From the NCBI GenBank assembly GCA_947503135.1, contig CANNCQ010000009.1, positions 1 through 64,000 on the forward strand: a stretch of 64,000 nucleotides of DNA, in the 5' to 3' direction. Shown here one piece after another: positions 14,944-23,532 of the stretch (positions are counted from its first letter, which is position 1; each line of letters starts with the position of its first letter). The notes under the pieces are model-generated. The model saw only the letters and a list, made by a program, of their open reading frames with translations. It was not told the DNA's origin and searched no databases. This DNA comes from an uncultured Aquimarina sp. Lineage in GTDB: Bacteria; Bacteroidota; Bacteroidia; Flavobacteriales; Flavobacteriaceae. The position numbers and the translations under genes were made by a program.

Positions 14944-16860
14944 ATGAAGAAATCTTTTTTATTTTTTTTAGTGCTTTTTATAGCGCAAATTGCAGTAGCT
15001 CAGTTTAACTTTAAACAGCATAAAATAGTAGCTGGTGACGATGTGTATTCTATAGCCAAGGAGTATGGAACGACCCCTGAAGCAATTTATAAACTTAATC
15101 CTACTGCAGAAAAGGGGATTCAGCCAGGACAGATATTGGTAATACCTAATGTTGTTGAAGTCCCAGAATTACCAGTAGCAGGGATTGAGTTTAAGAAGTG
15201 TAAAGTAAAAAGAAAGCAAACCCTTTACAGTATTTCTAAAAAATATAAGGTATCCATCGATGATATAAAAAAGTACAATCAATTTGTTGTGACCGATGGG
15301 TTAAAAAAAGGAGATATCTTAAAAATACCTTTACCAGCTCCGAAAGTAAAAAAAGTTTTTAAAAGTTTAAATGACATGGGAAAGCCTTCTAATTTGGAAG
15401 GAAATAAAACCCCTGAAACGCAAATTTATACTGTAAAGCCGAAAGAAACCCGTTATGGAATAGCGCGTAAATTTGGAATTACAGTTTCTGAGTTGGAGAA
15501 TATGAATCCTAATTTAGGAGTTGATTTTCCTGTGGGAGTAGCTATTTTAGTACCTAAAAAAGTAGCGATACCTTCAGTTAAAATACCTTCCAAATTAATG
15601 CTTTATAGAGTGCCAGCGCAACAAACCTTGTATAGTCTTTCTAAGGAGTTTGGAATTTCAACAGACTCTATTATTAAGTTAAATCCCGAAATAGCAGAAG
15701 GTTTAAAGGCGGATATGGTAATACAGATGCCGGGAAAAGAGACTAGCACAGTGTTAACTAAAACAGATTTAATTGATAATCTAATTAATTTAAATAAGAA
15801 AAAAATAGCAATTCTGCTTCCTTTTGATGTGTCAGGTTTTTCAAGTGAGCCTTCTCAATATGAGAATCATCTTAAAAAAAGTAAGGTGTCAAGGTTGGTT
15901 GTCGATTTTTATTCGGGAACTTTATTAGCTCTTGATCGTATAAAAGAGCTAGGAGTAGATGTGGAAGTTACAGTTGCTGATACTCAGAAAAATAAAGAGG
16001 TAGTTGCTAAGTTAGTCGAGGAAAAGAATTTAAATAATTTCGATGCTATCGTTGGTCCTCTTTATAATAAGAATGTTGAAAAATTAGCAGGTTTATTACA
16101 GAATTCAAAAGTTCCTGTTTTTTCTCCAATATCTAATAAAGTAGTAACGCAGTACCCCAATTTATATCAAACACTACCAAGCTCTAAAGACTTGCAAAAC
16201 AAAATTGTTAATTTTGTTAAGAAAGATACCTTGCCAAAAAATATAATTATAATAGCCGATAAAAAACACCATTCGAGTAAGGCTTCAATACTAAAGTCTT
16301 TTCCTAAAGCAAAAGTATTGAATCCAAAAGAAGATAATTTTATAGTAGAAGAAGATTTGCTAGAAATAATTGGAGAAGAGGAAAGCATTTTGCCGAATTA
16401 TATTTTTTTAGAAAGTTCGAATTTGTTATTGGTGAGTAATGTAACATCGTTGTTGAGTGCTAGAGCTAAAACACATAAAATAACATTATTTACAACCGAT
16501 AAAACAGCTGTTTATGATAATGAATCGGTATCTAATAGAAGTCTTTCCAACTTAAATTTTCATTATCCATCAACAAATAAAGTTGAAGAAAATATAAATA
16601 CATCTTTTTTGATAGCCTATAAAGATAAATTTGGAAATGAACCAAATAGTTACGCCATTCGTGGATACGATTTAATGTACGATGTGATACTTAGGTTGTG
16701 TGCATCTAAAAATATTAGCGATTTAAATAATTTAGATTTAGAAACGGAATACATTGAAAATAAATTTCAATATAAAAAAACACTAAAAGGGGGAATTGTA
16801 AATAAAGCCTCTTATATTGTTAAATACTCTGAAGGACTACGTTTTGAAGTTGTTGAATAA
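14944..16860 (+). CDS. Four-LysM periplasmic protein with type-1 periplasmic-binding-like domain
   Basis: A 638-residue exported protein with a signal peptide MKKSFLFFLVLFIAQIAVAQ. Four LysM peptidoglycan-binding repeats follow at about 25-68, 85-130, 160-205 and 219-264, recognisable by VYSIAKEYGTTPEAIYKLNP, TLYSISKKYKVSIDDI, TRYGIARKFGITVSEL and TLYSLSKEFGISTDSI. From about 285 a Leu/Ile/Val-binding-protein-like fold begins (KKIAILLPFDVSGF, VDFYSGTLLALDRIKELG, FDAIVGPLYNKNVEKL). The type-1 fold resembles the C-terminal half of the cell-wall synthase activator LpoA, so a role in wall synthesis is possible but inferred. It is probably co-transcribed with guaA, 9 nt upstream, and the DUF922 gene, 15 nt downstream. 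Confidence 0.88.
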   Translation: MKKSFLFFLVLFIAQIAVAQFNFKQHKIVAGDDVYSIAKEYGTTPEAIYKLNPTAEKGIQPGQILVIPNVVEVPELPVAGIEFKKCKVKRKQTLYSISKKYKVSIDDIKKYNQFVVTDGLKKGDILKIPLPAPKVKKVFKSLNDMGKPSNLEGNKTPETQIYTVKPKETRYGIARKFGITVSELENMNPNLGVDFPVGVAILVPKKVAIPSVKIPSKLMLYRVPAQQTLYSLSKEFGISTDSIIKLNPEIAEGLKADMVIQMPGKETSTVLTKTDLIDNLINLNKKKIAILLPFDVSGFSSEPSQYENHLKKSKVSRLVVDFYSGTLLALDRIKELGVDVEVTVADTQKNKEVVAKLVEEKNLNNFDAIVGPLYNKNVEKLAGLLQNSKVPVFSPISNKVVTQYPNLYQTLPSSKDLQNKIVNFVKKDTLPKNIIIIADKKHHSSKASILKSFPKAKVLNPKEDNFIVEEDLLEIIGEEESILPNYIFLESSNLLLVSNVTSLLSARAKTHKITLFTTDKTAVYDNESVSNRSLSNLNFHYPSTNKVEENINTSFLIAYKDKFGNEPNSYAIRGYDLMYDVILRLCASKNISDLNNLDLETEYIENKFQYKKTLKGGIVNKASYIVKYSEGLRFEVVE

Positions 16861-16875
16861 TACTTACTTTTAAGA

Positions 16876-17424
16876 ATGAGACTACTGCAATTCATATTTT
16901 TTTTTATGCTTGTCTTAAGAGGTTATGCACAAAGCGACACTCTTAATTATAAGAATTATAAAAATCATCCCAAACTTACGTGGAATGATTTTTTGGTCCG
17001 ACCAGCGTCGGATTATACTTCCAAATTTGCAGCAAGTGTAAGTACAGGTTTAGATTTTAAGTGGGACTATAATATAGAAAATGCTCAACAGAATTTTACT
17101 TATAAAGTAAATGCTTGTTTATATACAAGCTCTTCTTGGGTTTTTGAGCATAAAAAAGATAGTATGTTATTAGCTCATGAGCAAGGCCACTATGATATTA
17201 CCGAATTACACGCAAGGAAATTAAGAATGCTTATTTCGGGATATAAACTAGGTAGGAATATACGTAAGGATTTAAAAGTAATTTATAAAAATGTGGAGAG
17301 TTCAAGATATAAAATGCAATCCGCTTACGATGTAGAAACTATTCATTCCAAAGATAGAGAACAACAACTTCTTTGGGAAGCTAAAATAGACTCATTATTG
17401 CAAGAATATAAAATTTATAAATAG
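16876..17424 (+). CDS. DUF922-type secreted protein with HEXXH motif
   Basis: A 182-residue exported protein with signal peptide MRLLQFIFFFMLVLRGYAQ. KLTWNDFLVRP and KDSMLLAHEQGHYDITELHARKL are features of the DUF922 family. HEQGH fits the HEXXH zinc site, so it may be a zinc-dependent protease, though activity in this family is not something I can confirm. The C-terminal YDVETIHSKDREQQLLWEAKID is also family-like. It sits 15 nt after the LysM gene, and both would act in the cell envelope. No transcription terminator is obvious in the 252 nt that follow. Confidence 0.8.
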   Translation: MRLLQFIFFFMLVLRGYAQSDTLNYKNYKNHPKLTWNDFLVRPASDYTSKFAASVSTGLDFKWDYNIENAQQNFTYKVNACLYTSSSWVFEHKKDSMLLAHEQGHYDITELHARKLRMLISGYKLGRNIRKDLKVIYKNVESSRYKMQSAYDVETIHSKDREQQLLWEAKIDSLLQEYKIYK

Positions 17425-17676
17425 TTGTTTTTGATATTCTAAAAGAGAAAACATTAATTGTATTTAAATAACTAATTTATAAACTTCTTCGAAACAAATA
17501 CTTGTGTAATTTACTATAATGATATATTGAAATTGTTACTTCAGAAATCAACTGAAAATCAAAAAATGATATCAACCATTCATAAATACACAAAGAAAGC
17601 TTAACTTACGCCTTTAAATCAAAAAGGCTAGCAACACAGTCTTATCTAATAAATAACAATAAATATTAATTTAAAC

Positions 17677-20214
17677 ATGCGTACTGACAAGTTTTTTACC
17701 TTACCAGTTTCCTTATTTTGTGTTTTGTCTATTTTTTTTATAGGCTGTAAAGACCAAGAACAAAAAGTAGAAGAAGCTCCACCACTTACAGAAGAGCAAC
17801 TTAATAATGAAGTAACCCCTAAAGCCTGGAAAGCGATCAAAGAAATTCCTTTAGATCCAAAAATTGAAGCGCAAATAGATGAAATTTTACCTAAGCTTAC
17901 TTTAAAGCAAAAGGTAGGTCAAGTAATTCAGGCAGATACTGGGACAATAACTCCTGAGGAAGTTAAAGAATATAGACTTGGTTCTGTATTAAGTGGAGGT
18001 AATTCAGCTCCAGGACCTCTACCATATGCAAATACTAAGCAGTGGTTAGAAATGGCAGATAAATATTTCAATGCTTCTATTGATAAAGAAGGAGTTGAAA
18101 TTGCGATACCTTGTATTTGGGGTATTGATGCAGTACATGGTCATGCTAATTTAAGTGGGGCAATCATTTTTCCACATAATATTGGTTTAGGAGCTATGAA
18201 TAATCCAGATTTAATGGAGGAAATTGCTGCAGTAACAGCACATGAACTTACAGTTTCAGGTCATGATTGGACATTTGCTCCAACATTAGCAGTGCCTCAA
18301 AACCCACGCTGGGGTAGAACTTACGAAGGTTTTTCTCAAGATCCTAAAATAGCAAATGCTTACGGTGGACGTATAGTTGAAGGACTACAAGGTCATTTAG
18401 GAAAAAGTGATTTTATGGGTGACGGCCGTGTGATTTCAAGTGCTAAACATTTCTTAGCAGATGGAGCTACTGAAAACGGTGTTGACCAAGGTGATGCAAA
18501 AATTACAGCAAAAGAATTAAGAGAAGTACACTCAGCAGGATACTACAGTGCTATACCAGCAGGTGTGCAAACCATTATGGCTTCTTTTTCAAGCTGGAGA
18601 GGTAGAAAATTGCACGGAGATAAAGAATTACTAACTGACGTATTAAAAGGTCAGTTAGGTTTTAACGGTTTCATTGTTGGTGACTGGAATGGTCATGGGC
18701 AAGTTCCAGGATGTACTAATACTGACTGTCCTCAAGCAATAAACGCTGGTTTGGATATGTATATGGCTCCAGATAGTTGGAGAGGTTTATGGGAAAGCAC
18801 TCTTAAACATGTAAAGAGTGGAAAAATTCCAATGGCAAGATTGGACGATGCTGTACGTAGAATATTAAGAGTTAAAATTGCTTCTGGAATTTTTGAAAAA
18901 GGAGCGCCAAGTACTAGAAAAAGTGCAGGAGATGCTAAGTTATTGGGTACGCCTGAAAATAGAGCTATTGCTAGACAGGCTGTGAGAGAGTCTTTAGTTT
19001 TATTGAAGAATAACAATAACACGCTACCTTTAGATGCTTCAAAAACAATTATGGTTGTTGGTGATGGTGCTAATAGTATAACTAAAGTATGTGGAGGTTG
19101 GACGCTATCTTGGCAAGGAACAGGACATACAAACGATAAATTTCCTAACGGACAATCGGTATTGAGTGGTATTGAGGCAGCAGCTAAAAAAGCAGGTGGT
19201 AAAGTGATTTTTTCTCCTAAAGGAGATTCTAATGAAAAAGCAGATGTTGTAATAGCTGTGTATGGTGAGGATCCTTATGCTGAATTTCAAGGAGATCGTG
19301 TACATTTAGATTTTACTCCAAATGGATTTGATGTAAATACATTGGCTAAATTTAATAAAAAAGGTATTCCAGTAGTATCAGTTTTCTTATCAGGTCGCCC
19401 ATTATGGACCAATCCTGAAATAAACATGTCTGAAGCATTTGTTGCAGCATGGTTGCCAGGTAGTGAAGGTGGTGGTATTTCAGATCTTCTTTTTCAAAGA
19501 GACCCTTCTTATGACTTTACAGGTAAACTGTCTTACACATGGCCAAATACAGCGGTTTTTTCTAAGGAAGCTAAACCTTTATTTCCTTTAGGATACGGTT
19601 TAACCTATAAGAGTAATACTAATTTAGATAAGCTTTCAGAAAAGTCAAACTTAGAGAGTTTAAATGTAGCATCAACTGGTAAATTTTATGGAAAAGGAGC
19701 AGTAATTGCACCTTGGACACTTTGGATAAAATCAGGTGATTTAAATAAACAAATCGGAAGTTTTCCAACTTCAACAGGAGGTTTGATTATTAGTAAAACC
19801 GATCATAGAGCTCAAGAAGATGCTTTAAGATTAAAGTGGACTCCATCAGAATCTATTAAAGAACAATTCCGTATAAATACTCCTGGATCGAATGACATGT
19901 CACGTCAAACAACAGGCTCTATGGAATTGGCATTTTATGCAAAATCTTTTACTAATAAAGATGCTACAGTTGTTTTGAGTATGGGTTGTGATAAAGATGA
20001 TCCTTGTTACGATAAAACTTTGGAAATTAATATTGAAGCTGGAGCATGGAAAGACTATAGAGTAAGTTTAACTTGTTTTCAAAAGCTAGGTGTTGATATG
20101 AAAAATATTTACACAGCATTAATGTTAACAGCTGAGCCTGGCGTTGAAATAGGTCTTGGTGATGTTCGTTTGGATACGGATATTGATGCTAAACCTGGTT
20201 GTGACGGTAAATAA
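17677..20214 (+). CDS. Family 3 glycoside hydrolase (exo-beta-glucosidase lipoprotein)
   Basis: Probable exo-1,3/1,4-beta-glucosidase that removes glucose from beta-glucans or cello-/laminari-oligosaccharides. A lipoprotein signal ends IFFIGC with cysteine 24, so it is membrane-anchored. The TIM barrel (about 65-405) has GIDAVHGHAN, FAPTLAVPQNPRWGRTYE and SSAKHFLADG. The nucleophile is the aspartate of FIVGDWNGHG. The alpha/beta sandwich domain (about 425-640) follows with SLVLLKNNNNTLPL. A C-terminal region (about 660-845) resembles the ExoP-type beta-sandwich carbohydrate-binding part and has paired cysteines. Close relatives are marine exo-glucanases. It is alone, without SusC/D partners, so it is not a polysaccharide-utilisation locus here. 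Confidence 0.92.
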   Translation: MRTDKFFTLPVSLFCVLSIFFIGCKDQEQKVEEAPPLTEEQLNNEVTPKAWKAIKEIPLDPKIEAQIDEILPKLTLKQKVGQVIQADTGTITPEEVKEYRLGSVLSGGNSAPGPLPYANTKQWLEMADKYFNASIDKEGVEIAIPCIWGIDAVHGHANLSGAIIFPHNIGLGAMNNPDLMEEIAAVTAHELTVSGHDWTFAPTLAVPQNPRWGRTYEGFSQDPKIANAYGGRIVEGLQGHLGKSDFMGDGRVISSAKHFLADGATENGVDQGDAKITAKELREVHSAGYYSAIPAGVQTIMASFSSWRGRKLHGDKELLTDVLKGQLGFNGFIVGDWNGHGQVPGCTNTDCPQAINAGLDMYMAPDSWRGLWESTLKHVKSGKIPMARLDDAVRRILRVKIASGIFEKGAPSTRKSAGDAKLLGTPENRAIARQAVRESLVLLKNNNNTLPLDASKTIMVVGDGANSITKVCGGWTLSWQGTGHTNDKFPNGQSVLSGIEAAAKKAGGKVIFSPKGDSNEKADVVIAVYGEDPYAEFQGDRVHLDFTPNGFDVNTLAKFNKKGIPVVSVFLSGRPLWTNPEINMSEAFVAAWLPGSEGGGISDLLFQRDPSYDFTGKLSYTWPNTAVFSKEAKPLFPLGYGLTYKSNTNLDKLSEKSNLESLNVASTGKFYGKGAVIAPWTLWIKSGDLNKQIGSFPTSTGGLIISKTDHRAQEDALRLKWTPSESIKEQFRINTPGSNDMSRQTTGSMELAFYAKSFTNKDATVVLSMGCDKDDPCYDKTLEINIEAGAWKDYRVSLTCFQKLGVDMKNIYTALMLTAEPGVEIGLGDVRLDTDIDAKPGCDGK

Positions 20215-20240
20215 TTTTATACCACAGCATCATAAATAAC

Positions 20241-20275
20241 AAACAGGGGCTATATTTTAAATATAGCCCCTGTTT
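20241..20275 (+). terminator. Terminator of the family 3 glycosidase gene
   Basis: AAACAGGGGCTATATT pairs perfectly over 16 bp with 20260-20275 around a 3-nt loop and is followed by TTTATTT. It lies 27 nt after the stop codon. Confidence 0.88.
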
Positions 20276-20378
20276 TATTTGTAATAAATTTTGAATAGAA
20301 TAAGCTTATTTATATTTAGCTTATTTGTGATTATTACCTTAGAAAGGTGTTTAATTAAAAAAGATTTAAAAATATTTT

Positions 20379-21716
20379 TTAATTAAGTAGTAGCTCCTTT
20401 CTTAAAATGCGCTCAATATCCATATTGTTTTTTCGAGGGATTATATAAGCTTCTAATTCATCATTATTAGTAATTTGAATTTCGTTGCTCACAAAACCAT
20501 ACCCTTGATAAATCCCGTCTTTTATTTGAATAAATGCTGTTTCGGATGCTTCTCTGCCTTTTTGTTTTAGTATTAAGTTTTTGTGATTTTCGATTATAAA
20601 TTGCTGTGCTTTTTTTACCCTAGTATTGTATAATGCAATACTTTCTTTTTCGATACAAATACCTTTACAAGTTTTGATTTTGTAATGGTTGCATTGTTTT
20701 ACATTTTCTTGTAAATGACAAAATTTTGGACACAGTTCAAAATTTTCACAGAGTTTTTCTAAATAAAGCAAAGCTTCTCTTTTGCTGTAAACTATAATTA
20801 ATGGTTTTGGAGTAGATTTTAATGTGTTAACCGCAAAATGAATAATTCCTTTTCTATCGGTGTAATTTAAAATAGCGTAAGGACGAATTGCTTTTTTTGA
20901 AGTCACATTATATTCTGGATAATGTTGTTTTATAGCTGCATCTTCCATAAGAAGTGCAATTAATTCACTTCCTGATAATTCAAAATCTATACTAGCAGTT
21001 TCTCTACATAAATCAAGCTCTTTTTGTTTTTTATCGTAGAAATGACTTAGGACTCTTTTTTTTATGTTTTTTGCTTTTCCTATATAAATAATTTTATTTT
21101 TCTTATTTCTAAAATAATAAATTCCAGGTACCTCTGGTAAAACCTCAAACTCCTCTTGCGGTAAATTTGGAGGAAGGGTTCCTTGTTTAGAATTATTTTT
21201 TAAGAAAGAATTAATAACTTTGGAAGCTTCAGCTTGTTTTAGAAGTAATTCAAAAAGTATTACAGTTGCTTCGGCATCACCACGAGCTCGATGTCTGTTT
21301 TTTAGATCAATTCTTAGCGCAGCACATAGCTTACCTAAACTATACGATTTATGTCCTGGTAAGAGCTTTCTAGAAAGGCGAACTGTACAAAGCTTTTTGC
21401 GGATAAATTTTAATTTAAGTCTTTTAAATTCACCGTGAATTACGTTGTAGTCAAAATTAACATTATGGGCTACAAAAATAGTGTCTTTGGTGAAATCTAA
21501 AATTTTAGGAGCAATCTCTTCAAAAATTGGAGCGTTTGTAACCAATGCCATGTCAATGCCTTTTAGGGCGGTAATATGGTCGGGAATTAGGTTCTCGGGA
21601 TTTACTAAAGAAGTAAATTCATCAATTATTTTTTTTCCATCAAATTTAAAAATAGAAATCTCAGTAATTCTATTTGTTTTGCCAGTAGTTTCTACGTCAA
21701 TAATAGAATAAATCAT
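20379..21716 (-). CDS. DnaQ-like 3'-5' exonuclease fused to a GIY-YIG (UvrC-type) endonuclease
   Basis: A 445-residue fusion nuclease. Residues 1-165 are a DEDDh exonuclease: D7 and E9 in SIIDVETTGK, the aspartate in AHNVNFDYNVI, and the histidine and aspartate in NRHRARGDAEATV. Residues about 195-290 are a GIY-YIG domain: VPGIYYF, KIIYIGKAKNIKKRVLSHF and the glutamate of SGSELIALLMEDAAIKQ. A cysteine-containing segment (CENFELCPKFCHLQENVKQC) follows. The layout matches the Cho/UvrC-DnaQ fusions thought to act in nucleotide excision repair. Its start overlaps the stop of the S24 repressor gene by one base (TAATG), so the two are translationally coupled. Confidence 0.9.
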   Translation of the reverse strand: MIYSIIDVETTGKTNRITEISIFKFDGKKIIDEFTSLVNPENLIPDHITALKGIDMALVTNAPIFEEIAPKILDFTKDTIFVAHNVNFDYNVIHGEFKRLKLKFIRKKLCTVRLSRKLLPGHKSYSLGKLCAALRIDLKNRHRARGDAEATVILFELLLKQAEASKVINSFLKNNSKQGTLPPNLPQEEFEVLPEVPGIYYFRNKKNKIIYIGKAKNIKKRVLSHFYDKKQKELDLCRETASIDFELSGSELIALLMEDAAIKQHYPEYNVTSKKAIRPYAILNYTDRKGIIHFAVNTLKSTPKPLIIVYSKREALLYLEKLCENFELCPKFCHLQENVKQCNHYKIKTCKGICIEKESIALYNTRVKKAQQFIIENHKNLILKQKGREASETAFIQIKDGIYQGYGFVSNEIQITNNDELEAYIIPRKNNMDIERILRKELLLN

Positions 21717-22486
21717 TAAAGTAGTTTTTTTAATTGTTCTAACTGTATCCCTAAATCATTAAACATACTAAGTATACTACTTAATTTAAGTTCGCTTTCA
21801 GAATATTCTTGCGTGTTTATAGAGCATGAAAATTCCCATATTTCTATAACTTCAGAAATATGAATGGAGTAAGTATTGTATTTCTTATTATCTGAAATTA
21901 GTTTTAATGTATTGTTCTCTTCTAGATTATTTTCAATTCGTTTGTAAACAATGCCATCGTTTTGAGTAACTAAAACGTAAGTTCTTCCAGTTTTTAATTC
22001 GCTTTTATTTTCAATAAATTTTCCAATTACATAGGCCCCATCTTTAATAGGTAACATGGAGTCTCCTTTAATAGGAAAAGCACGGTGTTGGCCTATGGGT
22101 AAAAAGGGAAGTTTTATTTTTTTTAATTGTTCAATATATTCAGGATCATCATAACCGGTAAGGTAGCCTGCTTGCGCTGTAGTGGGTATGATTTCTATTA
22201 AGTCTTCATTTTCAGTATTGATTGTAATCGGAAACAGTATGCGTTTGTTATTTAGATTAATAAATGAAATATCATCTTCTATTGTTAAATTGTTTTTAAG
22301 TAAAATATCTACAGTGATGTTGTAGTAGTTTGATAATTTAACCATAAACTCAAGACTGGGAAGTGAGCGAGCATCTTCGTAAGAGCTTATACGCGCTCGG
22401 GTAATGCCTAAATCTGTGGCAAGCTTTGCTTGAGAAAGGTTTTTATGCTTACGTAAGTGTACTAGGTTTTTTGCTAAATACTTCAT
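21716..22486 (-). CDS. XRE-S24 self-cleaving repressor, LexA/CI-like
   Basis: A 256-residue repressor. Residues 5-60 form a Cro/CI helix-turn-helix (NLSQAKLATDLGITRARISSYE). The C-terminal half is a LexA/UmuD-like S24 peptidase: cleavage site A106-G107 in TTAQAGYL, catalytic Ser143 in KGDSMLP and Lys182 in GIVYKRI. All three are intact, so damage-induced self-cleavage through RecA is plausible. The ATG (minus strand, 22486) lies directly at the edge of a dyad operator and its likely promoter, so the messenger would be almost leaderless. Its only partner in the operon is the exonuclease/GIY-YIG gene. This could be a small DNA-damage regulon. RecA dependence is inferred. Confidence 0.9.
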   Translation of the reverse strand: MKYLAKNLVHLRKHKNLSQAKLATDLGITRARISSYEDARSLPSLEFMVKLSNYYNITVDILLKNNLTIEDDISFINLNNKRILFPITINTENEDLIEIIPTTAQAGYLTGYDDPEYIEQLKKIKLPFLPIGQHRAFPIKGDSMLPIKDGAYVIGKFIENKSELKTGRTYVLVTQNDGIVYKRIENNLEENNTLKLISDNKKYNTYSIHISEVIEIWEFSCSINTQEYSESELKLSSILSMFNDLGIQLEQLKKLL

Positions 22487-22528
22487 TTGCTACAAATGTA
22501 AACATTAAATATATTTATTTGTAGCAAG
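22486..22528 (-). promoter_or_regulatory. Autoregulated promoter with two operator dyads for the S24 repressor operon
   Basis: TTGCTACAAAT (22487-22497) and ATTTGTAGCAA (22517-22527) are perfect inverted repeats 19 nt apart. Each is itself a small dyad, TTTG-CTA-CAAA, and their centres are 32 bp (about three helical turns) apart. On the minus strand TACATTTG (22493-22500), an exact TAnnTTTG, lies within the downstream dyad. A TTG (22525-22527) lies within the upstream dyad with a 24-nt spacer, slightly long. Repressor binding would cover both promoter elements. The start point would be at about the ATG. Confidence 0.68.
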
Positions 22529-22593
22529 TTGCAGTGTGGTTTTGTTTTAAATTTAAAATAGGTTCTTTTTTTAATAATCGTTATTATTGATAG

Positions 22594-23514
22594 TTATTCA
22601 ATATCAATATTGAATTTAGATTTTATTAAGTTCTCTTTTTCGGTATTTAAATATTCTAAAAAAGCTTTTGCTACGGGTGAGAATTTTTTTCCTTTAGACC
22701 AAATAACATTCCAATTCGATTTTATAGGAAAGCCTTTTACGGGAATTATTTGAAGCTTATTTTCAGCAATTTCATCTCGAATGCCAATTAAAGGCATAAT
22801 TGAATAACCCAAACCAGATAATACAGCTTGCTTTACGGCTTCATTAGAGGTCAGTTCCATTTTTTTCTTCACTAAAATTTTATTTTTTTCAGTATATAAT
22901 TCCATTGTTAAACGCGTTCCTGAGCCTTTTTCTCTGTAAATTATTGGTAATTCTGATAAAATAGAGTGTGGATAGGTTTTCTTTTCAAATCGTTCGGTTG
23001 TATTCCCTACTAAATACAACTGATTTTTCATTAACTGTATAGATTCAATTTTTAAATTGTCGGGTAGTAAAGATACCATTGAAAAATCAACACTATTTTC
23101 ATTAAGGCTTTCAATTACTTTAGTTTTGTTGGTTACATCCAAAACCAAATCTACTTCAGGGTTTTGTTTTATAAAGTCGGCCAGTAAATAGGGCATAATA
23201 TATTTAGCAGTCGATACAATAGATATTTTTAGCTTACCCGATAATTTTCCACTATATGCAATCGATTTGTACTCAATTTCGTTTACATGTTTTAGAATCA
23301 CCTTACCAGCTTCCACAATTTCTTTTCCGAAATCAGTAATGTAAATCTGTCTGCCAATCACTTCGGTTAGTGGTAAAGGAAATTGATCTTGAAATTTCTT
23401 TAATTGAATAGAAACTGCAGGTTGTGTTAAATGTAACTCTTCCGAAGCTTTTGTAATACTTGACTTCTCGGCAATTTTAAGAAAAATTTGGAGCTGGTGT
23501 AGGGTGTAATTCAT
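22594..23514 (-). CDS. LysR-family regulator, CbbR/CmpR-like context
   Basis: A 306-residue LysR regulator with an N-terminal winged helix (FLKIAEKSSITKASEELHLTQPAVSIQLKKF) and a periplasmic-binding-like effector domain (about 90-300). It lies 18 nt downstream of the sbtA bicarbonate transporter on the same strand. In cyanobacteria and autotrophs, LysR proteins such as CmpR and CbbR control inorganic-carbon genes. Control of sbtA by this protein is therefore likely by context. The effector is unknown. A dyad of the T-N11-A type lies upstream of the operon. Confidence 0.88.
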   Translation of the reverse strand: MNYTLHQLQIFLKIAEKSSITKASEELHLTQPAVSIQLKKFQDQFPLPLTEVIGRQIYITDFGKEIVEAGKVILKHVNEIEYKSIAYSGKLSGKLKISIVSTAKYIMPYLLADFIKQNPEVDLVLDVTNKTKVIESLNENSVDFSMVSLLPDNLKIESIQLMKNQLYLVGNTTERFEKKTYPHSILSELPIIYREKGSGTRLTMELYTEKNKILVKKKMELTSNEAVKQAVLSGLGYSIMPLIGIRDEIAENKLQIIPVKGFPIKSNWNVIWSKGKKFSPVAKAFLEYLNTEKENLIKSKFNIDIE

Positions 23515-23532
23515 ACAGTAACAAATGTTAGT

